From assembly GCF_001877785.1 (NCBI RefSeq), contig NZ_MINN01000128.1, forward strand, positions 186,001-250,000: DNA of 64,000 bases, given 5' to 3'. The notes under the pieces were generated by a model. It ran no database searches, was not told where the DNA came from, and saw only the letters and a list, made by a program, of their open reading frames with translations. The translations under genes and the position numbers were made by a program. This DNA comes from Rossellomorea aquimaris. Lineage in GTDB: Bacteria > Bacillota > Bacilli > Bacillales > Bacillaceae_B. How positions within the stretch are numbered: position 1 is the first letter of the stretch; every line of letters begins with the position of its first letter. Positions 33,566 through 43,029 of the stretch are shown here, piece by piece.

Positions 33566-33603
33566 TGACAGGATCACTATTTTTATAAAATTTAAAAAAG
33601 TCA

Positions 33604-33632
33604 TTGTTATATGAAAGCGTTTTAATTATACT
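33604..33632 (+). promoter_or_regulatory. lutP promoter with cre in the spacer
   Basis: TTGTTA (33604-33609) and TATACT (33627-33632) are 17 bp apart. The spacer holds TGAAAGCGTTTTAA (33612-33625), 13 of 14 positions of the cre consensus, so CcpA would occlude polymerase directly. The start is near 33639. Confidence 0.7.
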
Positions 33633-33647
33633 GTTATTTATGAAGCT

Positions 33648-33662
33648 GGTCATCTGATGACC
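33648..33662. promoter_or_regulatory. LutR operator downstream of the lutP start point
   Basis: GGTCATCTGATGACC is a perfect palindrome about the central T and contains TCATC-N1-GATGA, the LutR-type site. It lies at about +9 to +23, suited to a roadblock. Confidence 0.75.
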
Positions 33663-33713
33663 TGCTAACTTGATATCTTAAATGATTTAACGCAATGAAG
33701 GGAGATGGAGGGA

Positions 33714-35498
33714 ATGAGTATTGGTACGCTGGCGTGGATTGCCACTTTGCCTATTGTATCTGTATTTCTGTTCTTGGTTATTTTAAAGTGGCCGGCCAAA
33801 AAGGCGATGCCGGTATCACTGTTGATTACGATTATCATGGCGATGTTTGTATGGCAAGTGCCTGGAAATCAAGTAGCCGCTGCAAGTGTGAAAGGAATGG
33901 TGACGGCCCTTGAAGTGGGAGTGATCGTGTTTGGGGCCATTCTTTTATTGAACACGCTGAAAGAAAGCGGTGCCATTTTTACGATTCGAAAAGGGTTTAC
34001 CAATATTTCACCGGACCGGCGCGTCCAGACCATTATCGTTTGCTGGCTGTTTGGATCGTTCCTTGAGGGTGCTGCAGGCTGGGGTGCGCCTGCAACAATC
34101 GTAGGGCCGCTGTTAGTGGCGATCGGATTCCCGGCAATGGGAGCCGTCATGGTCGCGCTTATTCTTCAATCGACCCCTGTATCCTACGGGGCGGTCGGGA
34201 CACCGATCCTGATCGGAGTAAACTCGGGGTTGAAGGACTCGCCGCTTGTTCAGAAGTATATTACTGAGCAGGGAACCACGTTTGACGCTTACATAAATGG
34301 AATCGGGGGCCAGGTTGCGCTCATTCATGGAGTCATCGGGATCTTCATCCCGCTCTTTATGGTGACGATGCTGACGTATTTCTTTGGTAAAAATAAATCT
34401 ATTACGGAAGGGCTTGCAATTTGGAAGTTTGCTATTTTTGCAGGATTGTCGTTTACGATCCCATACGCATTGGTGGCCAATCTTCTCGGACCGGAATTTC
34501 CATCCCTCCTCGGCGGATTGATCGGTCTTGCCATTGTCGTTCCCGCTGCGAAAAAAGGGTTGTTCATTCCTAAGAAGTCTTGGGATTTCGATAAAGAATC
34601 GAACTGGGACCCGGCTTGGACAGGAACGCTGCAAGTGGATGATTCCGATAAACCGAAACAGAATGTTTCTTTTGTAAAAGCCTGGATGCCATATCTATTG
34701 GTAGCCGTATTGCTGGTTGCCACACGAGTCAGTTACCTGCCATTTTCAGGCTGGCTGCAATCATGGGTCATCAATCTGGAGACGCTGTTCGGCACAGAAA
34801 TCACGGTAGCTTCAAAACCTTTGAACCTGCCTGGAACAATCTTTATCCTAGTTTCACTGTTATCCATCTTTATCTACAAAATGAATATGAAAGAATATTC
34901 CCGCGCAGTGAAGGATTCGTTTAAAACCATAGTGAGTGCAATGGCCGCATTGATCTTTGCGGTACCCATGGTGCAGGTGTTCATCAACTCCGGCATCAAT
35001 GCTGCAGACTACACAAGCATGCCGCTTGCGCTGGCAGAGGGTATTTCCAACATATTCGGAAGCTATTGGCCGCTTGCCGCACCGACCATCGGAGCCATCG
35101 GAGCATTTGCAGCGGGAAGCAACACGGTCAGCAATATGATGTTCTCTCTGTTCCAATTCGGAGTGGCGGATAACATCATGGCAGCACCGGCCACCATTGT
35201 CGCCCTGCAGGCAGTCGGCGGTGCAGCTGGTAACATGATCTGCGTCCATAACGTAGTAGCGGCTTCCTCTTCCGCAGGTCTGATCGGACGGGAAGGGAAC
35301 CTGATCAGGAAAACCCTGATTCCCATGACCTTTTACGTGATTTTCGCTGGCGCAATAGGCTATGTCGTCATCAACGGCATCGGACTGAATATCGGAACAT
35401 TCATCCTCGCCCTTGTAGCCGGATTCATCATCACCCTCATTATCAAAGGGGAAAGAAAGAATAGGCATGATAGCGAAAAGCTAAGAAAAACCGCATAA
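33714..35498 (+). CDS. lutP: L-lactate permease LutP
   Basis: This ~594-residue permease of the LctP family has about 13 helices. Signature stretches include [22 protein letters not shown] near residue 105, [13 protein letters not shown] near 148 and [20 protein letters not shown] near the C-terminal third. It imports L-lactate with a proton. ATG 33714 is 9 bp from AAGGGAG; ATG 33705 abuts it. It sits between lutR and lutABC, under a CcpA- and LutR-type control region. Confidence 0.93.
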   Translation: MSIGTLAWIATLPIVSVFLFLVILKWPAKKAMPVSLLITIIMAMFVWQVPGNQVAAASVKGMVTALEVGVIVFGAILLLNTLKESGAIFTIRKGFTNISPDRRVQTIIVCWLFGSFLEGAAGWGAPATIVGPLLVAIGFPAMGAVMVALILQSTPVSYGAVGTPILIGVNSGLKDSPLVQKYITEQGTTFDAYINGIGGQVALIHGVIGIFIPLFMVTMLTYFFGKNKSITEGLAIWKFAIFAGLSFTIPYALVANLLGPEFPSLLGGLIGLAIVVPAAKKGLFIPKKSWDFDKESNWDPAWTGTLQVDDSDKPKQNVSFVKAWMPYLLVAVLLVATRVSYLPFSGWLQSWVINLETLFGTEITVASKPLNLPGTIFILVSLLSIFIYKMNMKEYSRAVKDSFKTIVSAMAALIFAVPMVQVFINSGINAADYTSMPLALAEGISNIFGSYWPLAAPTIGAIGAFAAGSNTVSNMMFSLFQFGVADNIMAAPATIVALQAVGGAAGNMICVHNVVAASSSAGLIGREGNLIRKTLIPMTFYVIFAGAIGYVVINGIGLNIGTFILALVAGFIITLIIKGERKNRHDSEKLRKTA

Positions 35499-35502
35499 GT
35501 GC

Positions 35503-35548
35503 AAAGCCCGTCCACACTGTTAAAAACACAGATAAGGACGGGTTTTTG
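35503..35548 (+). terminator. Terminator of lutP
   Basis: AAGCCCGTCC pairs with GGACGGGTTT around a loop of about 22 bases, followed by TTTGATT. Confidence 0.8.
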
Positions 35549-35563
35549 ATTAAGTGCATTTAA

Positions 35564-35576
35564 GTCATCTGATGAC
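35564..35576. promoter_or_regulatory. LutR operator upstream of lutABC
   Basis: GTCATCTGATGAC is identical to the core of the lutP operator. It ends 3 bp before the lutA -35 element. Confidence 0.75.
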
Positions 35577-35579
35577 CTG

Positions 35580-35608
35580 TTGACTATTGCGGCTGTTGGC
35601 TTTACACT
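35580..35608 (+). promoter_or_regulatory. SigA-type promoter of lutABC
   Basis: TTGACT (35580-35585) and TACACT (35603-35608) are 17 bp apart. The start is near 35615, leaving a ~120-base leader before lutA. Confidence 0.7.
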
Positions 35609-35737
35609 AATACTTAATAGAATAGACAGAAAAATTTCACACATAGAAATATCGTATTCTACCACAAAAGAAGAACTCAACTAATCCTTCATACTGGAAC
35701 CAAACAGAGTTTCTTCCGAAAGAAATGGGGAACAATC

Positions 35738-36454
35738 ATGAAAGTCTCATTATTTGTCACATGTTTAATCGACATTTTTCAAACGGACGTCGGCAGGGAC
35801 ACGGTTGAATTACTGGAGCGGCTGGGATGCGAAGTCGACTTTCCTGAGAAACAAACGTGCTGCGGACAGCCTGCTTATAACAGCGGCCATGTCGAAAAAG
35901 CGAAAGAATCAATGAAGCATATGATCAGCGTCTTTGAGGAATCGGATTATGTCGTCACTCCATCGGGTTCATGCGGAACGATGTTCAGGGAGTACCCTCA
36001 TCTGTTCAAGGGGGATCCACAGTGGGACGAGCGGGCAAGATCGTTAGCCGGTAAAACCTATGAATTGACTCAGTTCATCGTGGAAGTCCTAGGTGTAGAA
36101 GATGTCGGGGCTAAGTTGAACGGGAACGCAACTTATCATACATCCTGTCATATGACCAGGCTGCTCGGTGTGACGGAAGCGCCTATGAAACTATTGAGCA
36201 ATGTTGATGGGTTAAAAATGAATCCGCTTCCACACAATTATAATTGCTGCGGATTCGGCGGGACGTTTTCAGTGAAAATGTCACCAATTTCCGAACAGAT
36301 GGTAGATGAAAAGGTTACGAGTGTGGAGGAGACGGGAGCGGACATCTTAATCGGAGCGGATTGCGGCTGCTTGATGAACATCGGAGGCCGGATCGACCGG
36401 AAAGGCAAACCGATCAAGGTAATGCACATTGCCTCGGTCTTGAACAGTCAATAG
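35738..36454 (+). CDS. lutA: Lactate oxidation Fe-S subunit LutA
   Basis: This 238-residue protein has two cysteine-rich CCG domains: [11 protein letters not shown] near residue 43 and [10 protein letters not shown] near 170. A further GSCGTMF and SCHMTRL complete the cluster ligands. It is the heterodisulfide-reductase-like subunit of the LutABC complex that oxidises L-lactate to pyruvate. ATG 35738 follows AATGGGGAA. It is followed 22 bp later by lutB. Confidence 0.93.
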   Translation: MKVSLFVTCLIDIFQTDVGRDTVELLERLGCEVDFPEKQTCCGQPAYNSGHVEKAKESMKHMISVFEESDYVVTPSGSCGTMFREYPHLFKGDPQWDERARSLAGKTYELTQFIVEVLGVEDVGAKLNGNATYHTSCHMTRLLGVTEAPMKLLSNVDGLKMNPLPHNYNCCGFGGTFSVKMSPISEQMVDEKVTSVEETGADILIGADCGCLMNIGGRIDRKGKPIKVMHIASVLNSQ

Positions 36455-36476
36455 AAAATAGAGGAGGGGAAGCTAT

Positions 36477-37904
36477 ATGGCTATGAAAATAGGGGATAAA
36501 CCCTTTAATGACAGAGTGTCGAGCGGGATCGCCGATACATTCATGCGCGGGGCTGTATCGTCCGCGCAGGCAAGGTTACGCGGCGGGCGCCTGAATGCGG
36601 CAGAGGAACTCGGTGACTGGGAAGAGTGGCGGAAGCTTGGTGAGGAAATCAGATCCCATACAATCGAGAATCTTGACTATTATCTCGAGCTCTTAAGTGA
36701 GAATGTGGCAAAACGAGGCGGCCATGTTTTTTTCGCAGAAACGGCTGAAGAAGCGAACGAATACATCACGGAAGTCGTCAAGAAGAAAGAAGGAAAGAAA
36801 GTCGTCAAGTCGAAATCGATGGTCACGGAAGAAATCAATATGAATGAAGCACTTGAGAAAGCCGGCTGCGAGGTTATCGAATCAGACCTTGGCGAATGGA
36901 TCCTGCAAGTGGATGATCATGATCCGCCATCCCACATCGTCGCCCCTGCCCTTCACAAAAATAAAGAGCAGATACGGGATGTATTCAAGAATAAAATGGG
37001 GTATGACAAAACAGAGAAGCCGGAAGAACTTGCCCTGTTCGCGCGTGAAAAACTGCGGGAAGAGTTTCTTCAGGCAGATATCGGCATCACCGGTTGTAAC
37101 TTTGCCATTGCTGAATCGGGGACGATTTCCCTCGTCACAAATGAAGGGAATGCACGTATGGTCACCACGGTCCCGAAGACGCAAATCACCGTCATGGGCA
37201 TGGAACGGATCGTGCCTACATGGGAAGATATGGAGGTTCTCGTCAGCCTCTTGACGCGGGCGGCAGTCGGTCAAAAGCTTACGAGCTACATCACGGCACT
37301 GACAGGGCCGAAACAAGAAGGGGAAGTCGATGGTCCCGAGGAGTTCCATTTAGTAATCGTTGATAATGGACGATCCAAAATCCTTGGCACGGCCTTTCAG
37401 TCCATCCTCCATTGTATCCGCTGTGCGGCCTGTATCAATGTTTGTCCGGTATACCGTCATGTCGGCGGTCATTCGTACGGATCGATCTATCCGGGTCCTG
37501 TCGGGGCGGTATTGTCTCCTCTTCTTGGAGGTTATGAGGAGTATAAAGAGCTTCCTTATGCATCGACTTTATGTGCAGCCTGCACAGAAGCATGTCCAGT
37601 GAAAATCCCGCTTCATGAGCATCTCCTTCTCCACCGCCAGGAAATCGTCGAGCGTGAAGGGAAGGCTCCAGTATTTGAAAACCTGTCGATGAAAGCGTTC
37701 AGCATGGGGACCGCATCTCCGGCCATGTACAACATCGGCTCGAAACTTGCTCCTGCATCACTGGCCGCGTTTACAAAGGACGGAAGTATTTCGAAAGGAC
37801 CCGGGCCGCTGAAGAACTGGACGGATATCCGTGATTTCCCGGCACCGAAAAAAGAGCGGTTCAGGGACTGGTATAAGAAGAGAAGCAAAGAAGGTGGACA
37901 ATAA
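36477..37904 (+). CDS. lutB: Lactate oxidation Fe-S subunit LutB
   Basis: This 475-residue protein has an N-terminal LUD domain ([20 protein letters not shown] near residue 205). Two ferredoxin clusters, [12 protein letters not shown] near 307 and CAACTEACP near 357, and a LutB-type C-terminal segment follow. It carries electrons within the lactate-oxidising complex. ATG 36477 follows GAGGAGGGG. Its stop shares one base with the lutC start. Confidence 0.93.
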   Translation: MAMKIGDKPFNDRVSSGIADTFMRGAVSSAQARLRGGRLNAAEELGDWEEWRKLGEEIRSHTIENLDYYLELLSENVAKRGGHVFFAETAEEANEYITEVVKKKEGKKVVKSKSMVTEEINMNEALEKAGCEVIESDLGEWILQVDDHDPPSHIVAPALHKNKEQIRDVFKNKMGYDKTEKPEELALFAREKLREEFLQADIGITGCNFAIAESGTISLVTNEGNARMVTTVPKTQITVMGMERIVPTWEDMEVLVSLLTRAAVGQKLTSYITALTGPKQEGEVDGPEEFHLVIVDNGRSKILGTAFQSILHCIRCAACINVCPVYRHVGGHSYGSIYPGPVGAVLSPLLGGYEEYKELPYASTLCAACTEACPVKIPLHEHLLLHRQEIVEREGKAPVFENLSMKAFSMGTASPAMYNIGSKLAPASLAAFTKDGSISKGPGPLKNWTDIRDFPAPKKERFRDWYKKRSKEGGQ

Positions 37905-38608
37905 TGGCGATTGGACAAATTCAAAACAGGGGAGCTTTTTTAGATAACCTGGCAAAAAATCTTGGTCGTGAGCGTCGTTCGGAAGTGATAAAACCGCAGT
38001 GGCAGCACAGCCCCCAATGGGAAGTGTATAAGGGGTATTCCCAGGATGAACTGGTCGAGGTATTGAAAAAACAGTGCGTACAGATTCATACAGAGGTACA
38101 CGAGACCGTCACGAGCGAGCTTTCAACCTTGATCCCGCATTTAATCAAACAATATGGAGGGAAGTCCGTTGTCAGCTGGGACGACCCGCGTTTTGAAGAA
38201 GCCGGCCTTGCTGATATCGGGGACGGGGACCTCACCCATCACGTCTGGAATACAGAAGCCGGAGGTGAAAACCTTGCTTTTTCAGCCGTTGCAGATGTAG
38301 GAATCACCTTCAGTGATATGACACTCGCGGAATCAGGAACCGTGGTCCTTTTTAGCGACAGGGGAAAAGGTCGGGCTGTCAGCCTGCTCCCTGCCATCTA
38401 CATCGCCATCATCCCAAAAAGCACCATCGTCCCGAGGATGACACAGGCAGCCAAAAGCATCCACGACAAAATCGAAAGCGGGGAACTTGTTGCCTCCTGC
38501 GTGAATTTCATTTCAGGTCCCAGCAACTCAGCGGATATTGAAATGAACCTCATCGTCGGTGTGCATGGCCCCGTGAAGGCGACCTATATTATTGTGGATG
38601 ATTTATAA
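37904..38608 (+). CDS. lutC: Lactate utilisation protein LutC
   Basis: This 234-residue LUD-domain protein shows DVGITFSDMTLAESGTVVLF and PAIYIAIIPKSTIVPRM in the C-terminal half. It is the third member of the complex. ATG 37904 overlaps the lutB stop, with AAGGTGG as ribosome site. A hairpin follows at 38616. Confidence 0.93.
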   Translation: MAIGQIQNRGAFLDNLAKNLGRERRSEVIKPQWQHSPQWEVYKGYSQDELVEVLKKQCVQIHTEVHETVTSELSTLIPHLIKQYGGKSVVSWDDPRFEEAGLADIGDGDLTHHVWNTEAGGENLAFSAVADVGITFSDMTLAESGTVVLFSDRGKGRAVSLLPAIYIAIIPKSTIVPRMTQAAKSIHDKIESGELVASCVNFISGPSNSADIEMNLIVGVHGPVKATYIIVDDL

Positions 38609-38615
38609 TAAACTA

Positions 38616-38651
38616 AGCACCTGGCTTTGTAATGAGTCAGGTGTTTGTTTG
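38616..38651 (+). terminator. Terminator of lutABC
   Basis: GCACCTGGCT pairs with AGTCAGGTGT, then GTTTGTTTG. Confidence 0.75.
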
Positions 38652-38693
38652 TAAGCCAATCTTTTAAGTTTATCTCTGTTTCAAATTCAGTCC

Positions 38694-38827
38694 AGCTATT
38701 GATTGGAGTGCAAGACGCAGACTCCTGCGGGAAAAGTAGCTAATGTGAGACCCCACAGGGAGGTACGACCGAGGAGGCTCACGGGCTACCCGCGGAAAGC
38801 GAAGTCTTGCACGGAAATCAATAGCGG
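38694..38827 (-). repeat. Large dispersed palindrome, copy D
   Basis: AGCTATTGATTGG to GGAAATCAATAGCG, inverted relative to copies B, C and E. The flank beyond its right end (ATAAAAGCATATACTGAAAT) also resembles that of copy A, so the element extends ~30 bp past the palindrome. Confidence 0.85.
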
Positions 38828-39019
38828 TAATAAAAGCATATACTGAAATTATTGGTTTTAATGTAGTGATTTTTAAGTTTAGTAAACTCCTCTTTTTGTC
38901 CGCCAAGCTTATTCCTCCATAAACTCCTCAAAATTTGTTACACTGACCTAGTTGCATAAAACATCTCATTTATTCAAATACATCAGACAATACTATAAGA
39001 AAGGTCAATGGAGGAAGCT

Positions 39020-39871
39020 ATGTCGAATCGAAATAAAGGAATCATACTTTTATTATTATCCGCTTTCGGATTTTCAATGATGGCCGCGCTGGTGAAACTC
39101 TCCGGTGACGTGCCGACGATCCAAAAGACGTTCTTCAGGAATTTTGTGTCAGCCATCATCGCTTTCGGTTTTGTGAAATATCACGGGGAGCGGTTGTTCG
39201 GTAAGAAAGAGAATCAGAAGCTGCTGCTGCTCCGTTCGAGTCTCGGGGCTGCAGGGATTGTGTTGTTCTTTTATGCAATCGACCATCTCGTTCTGTCGGA
39301 TGCCGATATGCTGAATAAGCTCAGTCCATTTTTAACGATCATCTTTGCATCGATCTTCCTGAAAGAGAGAGCCCGGATGTTCCAGATCACGGCCATCATC
39401 ATTGCGTTCATCGGAACGCTGTTCATCATTAAGCCGGCGTTTTCGTATGAAACGATCCCGTATATCGCAGGGCTCTTGTCGGCTGTATTTGCAGCAGGGG
39501 CGTATACTGTGCTGAGGGTCTTGGGAACAAAAGAAAAATTCTACACCGTTGTCTTTTATTTTTCTTTCTTCACCACGATGATCCTGCTGCCATTCGTGCT
39601 CGCTTTCTATGAGCCGATGAGCGTGAAGCAGTGGGTTTATCTGCTCGGGGCAGGTTTCTTTGCCACCATCGGGCAGTTCGGAATCACCATTGCCTACAAG
39701 TTCGCACCTGCAAAAGAAATCTCGATCTTCTTTTACTCAAACGTTGTATACTCCGCACTCATCAGCATCTTCCTGTTCGGACAAATACCTGATTTGTGGA
39801 GCATCATAGGCTATGTCATCATTTTTGGAGCGTCTCTCTACATGTTCCTGAAAAACAATAAAGAAGCATAA
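39020..39871 (+). CDS. EamA-family (DMT) transporter
   Basis: This 283-residue protein has ten predicted helices in two EamA repeats. Features are GFSMMAALVKLSGDVPTIQKTFFRN at the start, LNKLSPFLTIIFASIFLKERA in the first repeat and APAKEISIFFYSNVVYSALIS in the second. It probably exports metabolites; the substrate is unknown. ATG 39020 follows GGAGG by 5 bp; ATG 39008 is an alternative. Confidence 0.85.
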   Translation: MSNRNKGIILLLLSAFGFSMMAALVKLSGDVPTIQKTFFRNFVSAIIAFGFVKYHGERLFGKKENQKLLLLRSSLGAAGIVLFFYAIDHLVLSDADMLNKLSPFLTIIFASIFLKERARMFQITAIIIAFIGTLFIIKPAFSYETIPYIAGLLSAVFAAGAYTVLRVLGTKEKFYTVVFYFSFFTTMILLPFVLAFYEPMSVKQWVYLLGAGFFATIGQFGITIAYKFAPAKEISIFFYSNVVYSALISIFLFGQIPDLWSIIGYVIIFGASLYMFLKNNKEA

Positions 39872-39875
39872 CACT

Positions 39876-39922
39876 GAGGCCCGTCCCTCGCTGCTTTAAA
39901 GCAGTGGGGCGGGCCTTGTTTT
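39876..39922 (+). terminator. Terminator of the EamA gene
   Basis: AGGCCCGTCCC pairs with GGGCGGGCCTT around GCTGCTTTAAAGCAG, then TTTTG. It is nearly identical to the lutR terminator. Confidence 0.88.
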
Positions 39923-40014
39923 GTACGGAATTTGCCATGTATTTGTGGATAACTTTTATGGGAAGATAGACTATAATAAAAATAAGAAAACTTTTCCAGT
40001 GAAGGAGAGGTAAT

Positions 40015-41025
40015 ATGGTACTTCGTGAAACGGGTTTTTCCAAGTGGGCGGTCTTGCTGCTGGGTTTTGTATTGGTGAGTAATGTGCTATTATATCAGCC
40101 TTTCACTCAAGAAACTTTGATGATTGAGCTGGAAAGAGGGGTCATCCTTGGTTCCCTGCTGGATATGGTCGTGGTTTCCCCTATTTTGGTATACGCAGCT
40201 TTTAAAGTATCGAAGAAACAAGTTATTGGATTCATGGTTGCCGGGCTCGTCCTTGCACGATTTTTGATTCCCAAAGAATTCTTTGCACCGTATACGATGC
40301 TGCTTTATGCAGGGGTTGGTTTCGAAGCCCTGCTTTTTCTGGTTAAACTGAGCCTGATCGGTTTTCTCGTTTGGAAAATTCCGCAGGTCCGGACTGAAAT
40401 GAAGAGGGCGGGGGAAGCTGCTGTCTTTTCGATGCTTCCTGCAGCTGAAAAAGCAGTTGGCAGCCATGCCCTGCTCAAAGTCCTTATATCAGAAGCATTG
40501 ATGTTTTACTATTTGATCTTTTCATGGCGCAAACAACCACCCTCTCATGATGGATGTATAACGATGCACAAAAAGACGAGCGCACTCTCCATGAATATCA
40601 TGATCATTCATGCCATCGTCATTGAATCAATCGGTCTCCACTGGTGGCTGCATACAAAGTGGCCGATCCTCTCCATCGTTTTACTACTTCTGAATGTTTA
40701 TGGCGTCTTCCTGTTTATCGCTGAGATTGCCGTGATGAGACTGCACCCCCTTGAGGTCAAGAACGGGAAGCTGTATGTCACTCAAGGCTTGATGCAGCGT
40801 ATTATTGTCCCACTTGAATATATTAAGAAATATGAATGGGGCGCCCCACCGGAAGAACAAACGATGACATTTATGTATAATGACTTGGAGCAGACAGAGC
40901 CACAAGTAATAATCCACTTCAAAGCACCCCTTGAGGCCACACTTTTCATGGGCAGGGAGAAGTCTGTATCAAGCATCGCTTTGAGAGTCGATGATCCGGG
41001 AAAACTCAAGCAGCTTCTTCAATAA
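40015..41025 (+). CDS. Uncharacterised membrane protein with C-terminal soluble domain
   Basis: This 336-residue protein has six or seven helices in the first ~240 residues. A ~90-residue soluble tail follows (HPLEVKNGKLYVTQGLMQRI, then IIHFKAPLEATLFMGREKSV) that resembles a PH-like beta domain. I do not recognise a function. ATG 40015 follows AAGGAGAGG. It precedes the sigma factor gene by 91 bp without a clear terminator. Confidence 0.7.
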   Translation: MVLRETGFSKWAVLLLGFVLVSNVLLYQPFTQETLMIELERGVILGSLLDMVVVSPILVYAAFKVSKKQVIGFMVAGLVLARFLIPKEFFAPYTMLLYAGVGFEALLFLVKLSLIGFLVWKIPQVRTEMKRAGEAAVFSMLPAAEKAVGSHALLKVLISEALMFYYLIFSWRKQPPSHDGCITMHKKTSALSMNIMIIHAIVIESIGLHWWLHTKWPILSIVLLLLNVYGVFLFIAEIAVMRLHPLEVKNGKLYVTQGLMQRIIVPLEYIKKYEWGAPPEEQTMTFMYNDLEQTEPQVIIHFKAPLEATLFMGREKSVSSIALRVDDPGKLKQLLQ

Positions 41026-41116
41026 TAAAAAAATTAGAAAAAACTACATTCTACCGGTATCTTTTTTTGAGGCGTATCCGTTATAAGAACGAGAGGATAT
41101 AAAGGAGTGAAGGAAT

Positions 41117-41809
41117 ATGATTCGTGGAACGTTGAGGAAAGAAAGTGAATCGGAGGGGCAGGAACTGCAGGAGCTTGTGGATAAGCTTCTACATTACTGT
41201 CTGTTCCTGACAAAAAACAAATGGGACGGGGAGGATCTGTGCCAGGAATCCATCTGCCGGGCGTTGAAGCATTACCCTGACCAGGAGAAATGGAACCCGC
41301 CGTTATTGAAGAAGATGGCCTACCATGCCTGGATCGATAAGGTTCGTAAGCTGAACAGGGAAATGCTTGGCGAAGTGCCCGATCTGAGTGGGGAGGAGAA
41401 TACAGAAAGTGACCGTGATGTTTTAGACATGCTGGTGAAAATACTGACGCCAAAACAGCTCATCACGCTCGTCCTGAAAGAAGCCTTTCAATATAAAATT
41501 CATGAAGTCGCTGACCTTCTGGGCATGACGGTAACCTCCGTCAAGGCACTGCTCAAACGAACCAGGGCGAGAATTGAAAAACGTTCTGAGGATGAAGAGT
41601 CATGTTCAAATAATGACTACTGGGAAGAGTACTCTCAAGAAGATGTAGTGACACTTCTTCAGGAAAGCATCCAAACCCATGATCCCTCGGATTTGATCGA
41701 GCAGCTCCCTGATTTGATTTCCGGACAGACCGCTCCAAAAATGCTATCGTTCCCGACTGTTACCCGCAGCGTTTCTTCTCCTTCAAGCGTCCTCTCAATG
41801 GCAGCTTAA
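41117..41809 (+). CDS. Sigma-70-family (ECF-like) sigma factor with C-terminal extension
   Basis: This protein has 230 residues. Region 2 is seen as LLHYCLFLTKNKWDGEDLCQ near residue 25, ending RALKHYP, and region 4 as LTPKQLITLVLKEA then EVADLLGMTVTSVKALLKRT near 112-150. There is no region 1 or 3, as in ECF factors. A further ~75 residues rich in Ser, Glu and Gln follow region 4 and match nothing I know. ATG 41117 follows AAAGGAG. No anti-sigma gene is adjacent; the next gene is a ClpP, 21 bp away and probably cotranscribed. Confidence 0.8.
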   Translation: MIRGTLRKESESEGQELQELVDKLLHYCLFLTKNKWDGEDLCQESICRALKHYPDQEKWNPPLLKKMAYHAWIDKVRKLNREMLGEVPDLSGEENTESDRDVLDMLVKILTPKQLITLVLKEAFQYKIHEVADLLGMTVTSVKALLKRTRARIEKRSEDEESCSNNDYWEEYSQEDVVTLLQESIQTHDPSDLIEQLPDLISGQTAPKMLSFPTVTRSVSSPSSVLSMAA

Positions 41810-41830
41810 CGTTCAAGAGGAGGAATGAAA

Positions 41831-42415
41831 ATGAGTACCATCCCTTATGTAATCGAGCAATCAAGCAAAGGTGAGCGTTCCTATGATATTTATTCGAGGT
41901 TGTTGAAAGACAGGATCATCATGGTGAGCGATGAGATCAATGACCATATGGCCAACAGTATTGTGGCCCAGCTGTTATTCCTGGCTGCCGATGATCCGGA
42001 AAAGGATATATCACTCTACATCAACAGCCCTGGCGGTTCTACGTCCGCAGGCTTTGCGATTTTTGACACGATGGAGTATATCAGCCCCGATGTCCGGACG
42101 ATCTGCACCGGTATGGCCGCTTCCTTTGGGGCAATGCTCCTGCTCGCCGGCACGAAAGGGAAAAGGTTCGCACTCCCGAACAGCGAGATCATGATCCATC
42201 AGCCGCTGGGGGGCGCAAGGGGACAGGCGACAGACCTTGAAATATCGGCTAAAAGGATATTGAAGCTGAGGGAGCATATCAACGGTATCATCTCGGAAAA
42301 AACGGGCCGGAGCATCGAAAAGGTCGCCCTCGATACCGACCGTGATTATTTTATGAGTGCACAGGAAGCGAAGGAATACGGGATCATCGATGCAATTATC
42401 GAAAAGAAAAAATAG
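41831..42415 (+). CDS. clpP: ClpP-type protease subunit, probable second paralogue
   Basis: This 194-residue protein has the full catalytic triad: serine in [11 protein letters not shown] (near 96), histidine in MIHQPLGG (near 121) and aspartate in DTDRDYFM (near 170). It also has the N-terminal hydrophobic strand for Clp ATPase gating. ATG 41831 lies 7 bp after AGAGGAGG. Housekeeping clpP of Bacillus is normally not next to a sigma gene, so this is likely an extra paralogue tied to the sigma factor's regulon, perhaps acting on a regulator. That link is inferred. Confidence 0.85.
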   Translation: MSTIPYVIEQSSKGERSYDIYSRLLKDRIIMVSDEINDHMANSIVAQLLFLAADDPEKDISLYINSPGGSTSAGFAIFDTMEYISPDVRTICTGMAASFGAMLLLAGTKGKRFALPNSEIMIHQPLGGARGQATDLEISAKRILKLREHINGIISEKTGRSIEKVALDTDRDYFMSAQEAKEYGIIDAIIEKKK

Positions 42416-42432
42416 CGGCACAACCTTTTATG

Positions 42433-42459
42433 GGGGGACAGGTGACTGTCCTTTTTTTC
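42433..42459 (+). terminator. Terminator of the sigma-clpP operon
   Basis: GGACAG and CTGTCC enclose a GTGA loop, followed by seven Ts. Confidence 0.88.
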
Positions 42460-42600
42460 ATGGCCCTGAAACTACCAGACTATGCCGGGAGTTCCAGTGA
42501 GCTTATAGCGTGGTCTGAATAATTCTCCCTTCATGATAGGATAAGCAGGTTCCCTATCACTTGAGGAATGCCTGTGTAGGACATGAATAATCCTATCTAA

Positions 42601-42790
42601 AATAAGCGGAATTTTTCCTGTTAAGCTGTGGCATAGAATTGGAATTAGGCTAAATAAGCGGAATTTTTCCGCTTAAGCCCAGCATAATGATTCTTTTTCG
42701 AATTTTTTTAAGAGAATAAGGGAAATTTCTCCGCTTATTTTAACAGTTTTTTGTGCTTTTTCTTAAATAAGGGGAATTGCTCCCCTTATT
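42601..42790. repeat. Cluster 2 of 25-bp AATAAG...CTTATT palindromes
   Basis: Four units of exactly 25 bp lie at 42601-42625, 42653-42677, 42715-42739 and 42766-42790. The last, AATAAGGGGAATTGCTCCCC plus TTATT, is the cleanest palindrome. They occupy the ~600-bp gene-free gap between clpP and the exonuclease gene, which otherwise shows no supported ORF. Confidence 0.7.
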
Positions 42791-43029
42791 TCTGTGAAAT
42801 TTTTAAGGGGAATAAATTGTTAGAGTAACTCATTCAGTGGTTTTAGTTTGTAAATCAATAACTACAAGAATATGGGCTTCAATTTATTGAATGGGAAGTG
42901 GGCTTTATGGTAAGAGGGAGAGGGTTATAGTAAAATCAAAATTAGAAAGCTTAATAAATTTCTAACGCTTAATATTGTTGTATATACATATCCCTGCTAA
43001 AATCGCTTCAAAAGAAAGGGTGGCTTGAT

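Noticed and set aside
38670-38906. ORF through palindrome copy D, and a similar one at 48532-48759 through copy E
   Set aside because: The shared peptide (RLRFPRVAREPPR) is only a translation of the repeated DNA; no ribosome site or conservation beyond the repeat.
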